A stretch of DNA of 39,915 nucleotides from Chromera velia. Taxonomy: Eukaryota; Sar; Chromeraceae. Shown one piece after another: positions 33,773 through 39,915 of this stretch. Location of the stretch: assembly GCA_018398765.1 (NCBI GenBank), contig JAHBMJ010004732.1, forward strand, positions 1-39,915, given 5' to 3'. Both the position numbers and the translations under genes were made by a program. The notes below the pieces were generated by a model, which was given only the letters and a program-made list of their open reading frames with translations, was not told the DNA's origin and made no database searches. Numbering within the stretch: position 1 is the first letter of the stretch; each line of letters starts with the position of its first letter.

Positions 33773-36335
33773 ACTGGGGTTGCTCCTTTCCGTCTCTTCA
33801 AACACACTGGACGGGGTAGGATCGAGTACCCGACGCACGCTTTGATCTGATTCTCCTCCTCCCGTAAAGTATAAGCCCACGTCTTGAATGACGTTGTTGC
33901 AGAACCTCAAAGGCTCTCCATCCTTCTGGGGAGGTTCTGACCAGAAATCAGGCACCTCCTTCACATCATCCGAATCCTCTCTCTCAAGCTCTTCATTGCC
34001 TGTGCCTGGAAAACCGTGCGTTGTCAAAGAGCGCCTGTGACAATGAGCCGCATTTTGCCCCCGAACAGCAGCCAACGCGACTTGAGCAATACTCTTGAGC
34101 GAAACTCCCTTGTGTGCAACCCTCATGTCCCCTGTCACCCCTGCAGCACTTCCCAATTCCCCCGCCCCACCCCTGACATTCGCTAACTCCATCTCAGAAT
34201 CAAAAGAACCCACAGCCTCTGGCCACGCATCTATTGCACTGCTTCGTCGTGCGGGGGGAGCAAAGACCTGCCTGTCTTCCCCGTCAGACCCCACCACTCC
34301 TCTTCCTCCCTCTACCCTCTCCCCCTTCTCCATCCCTCTCCCCTCCCCCTCATTTACTGGAAGCGAACTAGCTCGTCGGATAGAGGCCGAGCTAAGTAAA
34401 CGTCTGCCCGGAGATGATGACAGAGACCCCAGAATCGAGGCTGCAGCCCCCACCCCCGACTCTATCAATGTGAACGACTCGTCGTCCTCCTCGATCAGAG
34501 GAGGGGACTCGGCCGCGCTCGGTGACGGCTGAGGCCTTTCCACTACCTGAGTGCCCGACCCCGACCCGCTAGCGAATCGGCTCCTTGGGTCACTCCAACT
34601 TCCGATACTGCTGGAAGAGAGAGAAAGCGGGCCAGAGGTCAAATTGCCCCCTTGGTTCTTCCCCCTTTCCTGACCTTCGATTTCTGCTTGGAGCGCCTCG
34701 GCCGCTCTTTTTTGGAACGCTAGAGGCGAAAGAATGTCCCCCCCCATGTGCATCTTGCTGCCAAACGTCCCACTTCTTTCTGTTCCCATGAAAGGCGTGC
34801 AGGGCGTGAGGGGAGTTGCACTGAGACAAAGCGAGGTTGGACGCGAAAAAACAGGCGCCCGTGTGCCGACAGGGAGACTCGCAGGGTCTCTATGGACCTC
34901 GCTTGTTCCTGTCCTGACTGGTGGAAGGGAGGGGGAAGGGGGGTTAGTGCCTTGGTTGTCAAAATTCACATAGCGGACTAGCCGCTCGGCCGTAGGACTG
35001 GATATGGCTAGAGCGGTGCCCATCACAGAGGGGGAGATGGTGAGGGGAGTTGCACTGCCGACGGATGGGGAGACGGTGAGGGGAGTTCCAGTGACCTCGT
35101 CTGTTCTCTCTGTCTCCTCCCCTGCAGTTCCTCTCCACTCTCCGGAGCCTGAAGGAGACTCCAAGTCTGCTGCCGTGGCAACTCCAGACCCTGCTCTCTG
35201 GTATGTGTGGGGGAAGCCCCTGTTGTTGCTGTCGGCTGGAGACATCTCTGTGGGGAATCTCTGTGCTGCTCTTTTGCGTGTGCCGTCAGGGGACGACGTC
35301 ATTGTGGTGGGAGTCCACTCGCTGCCGAAGTGAAGACCCCCCCCTGCTGCAATTGCCTCCTGCACATATCCTGCCATCTGGGCCCGTCTCTTGTGGAGAG
35401 ATGAACCCCCGGCAAAGTCCGGGCTTTTGGGGGGCAGCTTCTTGAGGGGTGTCTTGATAGGGGAACTCTGCAGAAGAAACCCCGATGGAGTCTCTGCGAG
35501 GCGCCCTGTACTCTCGGGGGGGGCCGAGACGCCTGAGGCGGCAGAGGCTGAAGAAACGGCGGTGTGTGATCCTGAGGGTGCAGAGTCGTCTACCACGATA
35601 GGCTCAGGCACGGCTCTCTCCCTCTCATTCAACGGAATGCCTCCCTTGTCCTCCCTCCAGAGAACTTGGGAACCCGCCAGCACGTCCAGGCGGGGGGGGC
35701 TCTCCATGCTCCTGTTCCCCCCTTCTCCCTCTGTGTTGAACTGCACGCTGCTGCTGCTGTTCTCTGTTGTGGCCCCTGTCTCCTGGCTGGTCGCCGTCTG
35801 GTAACGGACAGTGACACCAGCAGAGGAGGCAGTGTTGGGGAGAAGGAGGGTCTCCCGAGGTTGGCTGACCTGCTTAAGGGGAGTGACGGACAGGGAGGCC
35901 TGGTGGGCGCACGACCAGACCTGTTGTCTCAGTAGCTCGGTCTCGGGATTCCTCACAGGCAGGGGGATGGACAGAGGGACGATGGGGGCTGTGTGTCTGA
36001 GCCATGCCGAGCCAAGAGCGTCTCTGGCAGAGAGACGTCGGGAAGGGTCTGCGCAAAGAAGTCCCGTGATTAAGTCCACCAGGTCGTCGGTGATGGGAAT
36101 CTTTGACCGCGTCTTCTGGACGGCTTTCTCGAGACTCTTTGCGATGGGCTGGTCTTTGAACTTTCTGCAAACAACAGTTGAGGACCACACACGAGAGAGA
36201 GAGAGTGGATCAGTGGGGAAAGGAAAGGACAGATGGAGGGCAGAGGCGAGGGTGGAGGTGGAAAAATTAGAGTGGGAGGGAGAGGTCGAGAGAGCACACA
36301 CACACAGACACACACATACATACATACATACATAC

Positions 36336-36381
<46 letters not shown>

Positions 36382-37916
36382 GTAACCACACAAGCACAGA
36401 GGAAGAGAGAGGACAGGTAAAGGGGAAAGGAAATGCAAACCCATGCACATACATACGTACAGAAATTCAAACAGATAGACAGACAGACAGCCATACACCG
36501 ACCTGAAGCTGTTGTCCCTCTCACTGGTGGCCTTCCACGGGGTGCGTCCTGTGACAAGAGCCCAGACGATCACACCCACAGCGAAGATGTCAAAAGCCCT
36601 CGCCCCAATAGAGTCGCACTCTTCACGTGGAGAGTTCCGCACAGACTGACACTCAGCTGCACGTAAACGGACAATGCAAGGTTGCATCAGACAAGAAAAC
36701 TCAGACTGCCATCGTGCACTGTTTGTCATGCAGTTCCCATTTGCGGTCCCCCCCTGCAGGGGAATTGCCAGTCCGCCCCTGCAGGGGAATTGCCAGGCCC
36801 CCTCCTGTGCTACTGCCGAGAGTCTTGGAGAGGAAGAACGGAAATGACAAGGAAGAAAGCGGAATCGCAGCCGTTGTTGGAGGAAGAAACCCGGCAAGAC
36901 AGATGAACACACATTGTGCGTGTGCAGTGAAATCGCTTGACAGCACAACACAGCCTGCTGAATAGAGCGCCTACTGACATTCAGACTTCCTCGCCGGAAT
37001 TCTCCCATTCCCAATCCCCACCCACCCACCCACTCACTCACTCACTCACTCACGCAGTCACACATACAACGCACTCCCATTACATGGACTCACCTTCTGG
37101 AGCCCTGTAGGCGCTCTTTCCAACAGCAAAGTTGTCAGTTCCCCTGGTCAGGTCTGCCCAGGTTGACTGTCCGAAGTCGATCAGCCTCAAAGTGCAGTCC
37201 TCTGCCAGGACGAAATTCTCCAACGAGAGATCTCTGTGCACGAACCCCATCTCGTGCAAACAGGCGACTGAACACAAAACCTGTCTGCAGAAGAACTTCG
37301 CCTCAACCTCAGTGAGGCGCTTTTTGGACTTCAGCAACTGAAAGAGGTCCCCGCCGGGTGCATACTCAGTTGTGAACCCTACCACTCCGTTATCAAAGTC
37401 AAAGAGTCCAAGGCACTTCACGAAGTGGGGACACGCGTAGGGAGAGTTTGTTATCAGAACCGAAATGACGAGCTCCAAGAGAACCTCGTGATAGAGCCTC
37501 TCGCTCGGAGTGACTTCCGTGCGCAGAGCTCGCGCTGACTTTCGGGCAAGTACGTAAAGATCCCGCCCCTTCAACCTGGCGATTTGCTTTGGGTGCAGCT
37601 GGATTTTCTTCACAATTCGGAGCCTGATAGTCGGTATGTGGAGGTACAGGAGTATCTTTGTACTCCCGCGGTCGTTCTCTGCAACTTGTAGAATCCATCT
37701 GCACAAAAGAGGGGAAAGCAACATACAGACAAGGTCAGGACTTCAAATGACCCGTCTACGCAACACATGGACGTACACGCAAACTCAGAGCGGGACCCAC
37801 CTGTACTCATCTTCCGGGAACCTTCCCAATGAAACCTTCGGAGCGCCCGGTTTTGACAGTACCGAGCCTGCTGGGGCGCTCCTGGTACTGCTTTCTGCTG
37901 CCACTGCTGTGCTCAT
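29834..37916 (-). CDS. Protein kinase with very long disordered C-terminal extension
   Basis: Minus-strand exons 37916-37801, 37698-37094, 36656-36503 and 36164-29834 join in frame (phases 2, 1, 2) to give about 2,401 residues. The start ATG is the first after an in-frame stop and opens MSTAVAAESSTRSAPAG. The kinase domain covers roughly residues 40-349: HRDLSLEN (193-200), DFG (213-215), YRAPE (236-240), DIFAVGVIVW (263-272) and PSRR (332-335). All three junctions fall in or beside the kinase domain and restore its motifs. The N-lobe is unusual: I see no GXGXXG loop, and the ATP-anchoring lysine is uncertain. The remaining 2,050 residues, all from one exon, are Ser/Gly/Pro-rich with isolated denser blocks, such as RLSFADLPSPDEDEAEG and LQQDVIAEFCEEMCRSAK. 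The tail ends in an acidic stretch. The substrate is unknown; Ser/Thr specificity is inferred. Confidence 0.85.
33738..33775. repeat. (CTG)n trinucleotide run inside the kinase coding exon
   Basis: About eleven CTG/CTA units that read as a serine homopolymer on the coding (minus) strand. Such runs mark the disordered tail and are a likely site of length variation. Confidence 0.85.
34425..34450 (-). other. No splice break seen in the kinase tail exon
   Basis: This point lies about midway through the 6.3-kb last exon. The frame stays open from 36164 to 29834 without a stop, even across long Ser, Gly and Pro-rich stretches. This strongly favours real coding sequence, although small in-frame introns cannot be excluded by eye. 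Confidence 0.4.
36297..36378. repeat. (CA)n/(CATA)n/(TA)n compound microsatellite in kinase intron 3
   Basis: CA units pass into CATA units, then a long TA run, all inside the intron 36165-36502. The open frame runs through it on the minus strand by chance, so the first 97 codons of the longest ORF there are intronic. Confidence 0.93.
36751..36800. repeat. 25-bp tandem repeat with palindromic core in kinase intron 2
   Basis: The 12-bp palindrome CCCCTGCAGGGG followed by AATTGCCAG occurs at 36751 and again at 36776. It lies within the intron 36657-37093. Confidence 0.85.
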
Positions 37917-38261
37917 TCCGCGAACACATCAGCTATCTATCTCAAAGTAGAAACGTACCCTGCGTATCATCTTTTTCGGATACTTCAGAAAGATCCTAAC
38001 CGTTCAATACCGTCCTGTAGGGCGCTGTGAGAGGTACTGGTTCCAATCAGATCAAGACCTTCGATGTGTGCGCTTCTGTGCCCACTTGTGGAGAATGGAA
38101 CGTCCCCACTTATATGCATGAGCAATGAAAAGAAGACTTTGGGTCGCATGTGCATGACGTACCTTTGCGCATGCATGAGTAACACAAAATTGCCTCGGAG
38201 GGCAGCTCGATACTTGGAAAGGGCCCAAGAAACTTCTTTTCGCATCCGCATTTAAGATGCT

Positions 38262-38300
38262 CATGCAGGCGCCGCGGGCCCGCGCCGCGCGGCCTGCATG
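38262..38300. other. GC-rich inverted repeat
   Basis: CATGCAGGC (38262-38270) and GCCTGCATG (38292-38300) are exact complements. The interior is entirely G and C, with a further self-complementary GCCGCGGGCCCGC-type core. Another GC-only stretch (38301-38317) follows. This stands out from the mixed composition around it. Confidence 0.75.
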
Positions 38301-38331
38301 CCCCGGCCCGCGCCGGCAGATTTAATTGTTC

Positions 38332-38781
38332 ATGCCGATCAACAAGGGCACTCACCTTCTTCCTGTAAAGAAGCGGTGTGTCACGTCAACGGGTCGCCTC
38401 GGGGGGCAGCTCAACTTTGCTGAGATCAGCCGAGAGGCCCTGAGATCGCACGCACTCGCATATCGCAGCTCTCCATCTTTTGGGGGGGGGGATCGATATC
38501 CCGAAAAAATACGTCGAGAAATGTATCTCGACGTGCGTGCATCACTGCGCGTGCGTCAAAATCGGGTATATATATTCAGTCACCTCGATCGCCTGCATGA
38601 AAAATCTGCGTCCTTCGACAAAGATGAGTTTTTACCGTATAAAGTGAGTGATGAAACACTTAATTCGTTGTATGGTGATTATATCCTTACTGACAGTTTT
38701 GTGCTTCCCACAGTAAGCGCGGAAGAATGTTTTCAGCAAGAACAGACATTTCAAGACAACAGTCTTCACCTGTTGACATGA
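38332..38781 (+). CDS. Weak hypothetical ORF upstream of the kinase gene
   Basis: An open frame of 149 codons in non-repetitive sequence, divergent from the kinase gene. No domain is recognised. Codon content looks more protein-like than most frames here (for example DVRASLRVRQNRVYIFSHL). However, a strong donor-like AAA|GTGAGT at about 38642 and an acceptor-like CTTCCCACAG near 38711 would remove 70 bases and change the frame. It could be one exon of a larger plus-strand gene or simply non-coding leader sequence. Confidence 0.2.
   Translation: MPINKGTHLLPVKKRCVTSTGRLGGQLNFAEISREALRSHALAYRSSPSFGGGDRYPEKIRREMYLDVRASLRVRQNRVYIFSHLDRLHEKSASFDKDEFLPYKVSDETLNSLYGDYILTDSFVLPTVSAEECFQQEQTFQDNSLHLLT
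38511..38534. other. Perfect 9-bp stem hairpin
   Basis: ACGTCGAGA (38511-38519), a six-base loop AATGTA, and TCTCGACGT (38526-38534). No U-run follows, so a bacterial-type terminator is not implied. Confidence 0.75.
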
Positions 38782-39157
38782 AACATATGGAGCTCGGTTG
38801 AGATCCTGCCAGCCCAGGCTCGGTAGGTTCATTCAACTGCCTTCGTACCTCGAATTAGCCCCACAGTTGACTTTGCGGTGCATCTGAGCCTTCCAAAATT
38901 GATCTGCCCACATGCTGGGGAACAACATATATACGTATATATATGATTTTGGTATAACGACTGACCTTGCATGCACTATTCACTCACTGTGAGCCGACGA
39001 CTGGATTTTTTGCTTCTGTTCAGCGGTCCCTGCAAGGCTCTCCCGGAACGTGCACAGGACCTTCGGGATTTGAGAGGAATGCAAAAAAGGCGGATTTAAA
39101 GAGAGTAAGCCAGACAGGCGTCACTTTGAATGGTTACGGACTTCGAGCTTCAGCGAG

Positions 39158-39745
39158 TGAGTGACTGAGTGAGCGAGTGAGTGACTGAGTCAGTGAGTGA
39201 GTGAGTGAGTGAGTGAGTGAGCGAGTGAGCGAGTGAGTAAGAGAGTGAGTAAGTGAGTGAGTGAACGAGCATGCAAGTAGGTGAGTGAGTGATTGAATGA
39301 GCCAACGACTGAGTTAGTAGTGAGTGAGTGATTGAGTAAGTGAGTGAGTGAACGAGCATGCGAGCAGGTGAGTGAGTGATTGAATGAGCCAACGACTGAG
39401 TTAGTAGTGAGTGAGTGAGTGAGTGAGTGTGAGAGAGAGAGAGTGAGTGAGTGAGTGCGTGAGTGCGCGAGCGAGTGAGTGAACAAGTGAGTGAGTGAGT
39501 GAGTGAGTGAATGAGTGGGTGAGTGAGTGAGTGGATGGGAGACTGAGTAAAGAAAGAGTGAGTGAAGAGAATTGAGTGAGTGAGTGAGTGAGTGAGTGAG
39601 TGAATGAGTGAATGAGTGAGTGAGTGAGTGAATGAGTGAGTGAATGAGTGAGTGAGCAAGTAAGTGAGGAAGTGAGTGAGTGAGTGACTCAAAGAGTAAG
39701 TGAGTGAGTGACTAGGTGAGCGGGTGAGTGAGTGAGTGTAAGTGA
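39158..39745. repeat. (GAGT)n satellite tract with an 87-bp higher-order unit
   Basis: Nearly 600 bp of imperfect GAGT units. Inside, a stretch containing GAACGAGCATGCRAGYAGG and GCCAACGACTGAGTTAGTAG occurs twice, with starts at 39251 and 39338, so an 87-bp higher-order repeat is embedded. The minus-strand open frame of repeated T-H-S-L is a by-product. Confidence 0.93.
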
Positions 39746-39793
39746 GTGAAAGGGAGGGAGAAAAGGAGGAAAAAAAAAACGGGAAGAGGGAAG

Positions 39794-39796
<3 letters not shown>

Positions 39797-39831
<35 letters not shown>

Positions 39832-39882
39832 TGTGTACGTGTATGTGCGTACGTGTGCGTGTGAGAGTGTGTGTGTGTGTAT

Positions 39883-39915
<33 letters not shown>
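39797..39915. repeat. (GT)n microsatellite at window end
   Basis: Two GT runs (39797-39830 and about 39859-39915) separated by GTACGTGTATGTGCGTACG-type sequence. The run continues to the last base, as expected where an assembly stops in a simple repeat. Confidence 0.95.

Larger units (their letters stand above)
37917..39150. other. Upstream region of the kinase gene
   Basis: This is DNA 5' of the minus-strand kinase. It contains GC-rich palindromic sequence (38262-38318), a perfect hairpin (38511-38534), a repeated GCCTCGGRGGGCAGCTC motif (about 38191 and 38396) and one weak plus-strand ORF (38332-38781). Kinase promoter elements are expected here, but I cannot point to a specific one. Confidence 0.4.

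Noticed and set aside
33155-33850. Plus-strand frames opposite the kinase tail (for example 231 codons here, 188 codons at 30455-31021)
   Set aside because: They are shadows of a 6.3-kb open minus-strand exon that continues a clear kinase domain.
36165-36454. First 97 codons of the longest minus-strand frame as the kinase start
   Set aside because: This stretch is TA/CA microsatellite inside an intron. The kinase motifs upstream join to 36164 through GT-AG sites in the correct frame.
39150-39692. 180-codon minus-strand frame of repeated Thr-His-Ser-Leu
   Set aside because: It is the translation of the GAGT satellite; no codon structure beyond the repeat.
39158-39745. CRISPR-like array of regular repeats
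   Set aside because: Units are contiguous tetranucleotides without unique spacers, in a eukaryotic context.

Overview
The window is nuclear eukaryotic DNA. It holds multi-exon genes with GT-AG introns, almost all ending in GCAG. It also holds dense microsatellites, LTR retrotransposons of the Ty1/copia order, and proteins with long Ser-rich or acidic low-complexity tails. Mixed base composition, abundant TGCATGC motifs and an HRDLSLEN-type kinase would suit an alveolate or other protist alga, such as a relative of chromerids. That placement is an inference from style, not from a marker gene.

Layout. 1-6240: a segment of about 2 kb occurs twice (1-1930 and 4116-6122), with a short degenerate third piece at 6138-6240. 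Each full copy can carry the same small three-exon gene candidate. 6800-14167: a three-layer nest of mobile DNA. The outermost layer is a pair of inverted repeats with a 6-bp target duplication. Inside is a pair of 323-bp LTRs of a short non-autonomous minus-strand element. Innermost is a complete but decayed minus-strand copia element with 261-bp LTRs and a 5-bp target duplication. 14782-17501 (-): a four-exon RING-H2 gene. 18038-23586 (+): a ten-exon gene joining a secreted-type C-type lectin domain to about six ankyrin repeats. These two genes are divergent and share about 0.5 kb of upstream DNA. 23587-29833: gene-poor, with foldback A/T hairpins and microsatellites. 29834-37916 (-): a four-exon protein kinase of about 2,400 residues with a tail of about 2,050 residues encoded by one exon. 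37917-39915: kinase upstream region with GC-rich palindromes, then a long GAGT/GT satellite tract reaching the window end.

Most notable are the lectin-ankyrin fusion, in which lectin and ankyrin-like sequence share one exon, and the near-exclusive transition differences between LTR pairs. The latter, with stop codons at positions reachable by transitions, suggests deamination of methylated cytosine or a RIP-like process acting on the transposons. All exon models were assembled by eye from splice signals and frame continuity; no transcript data or searches were available.
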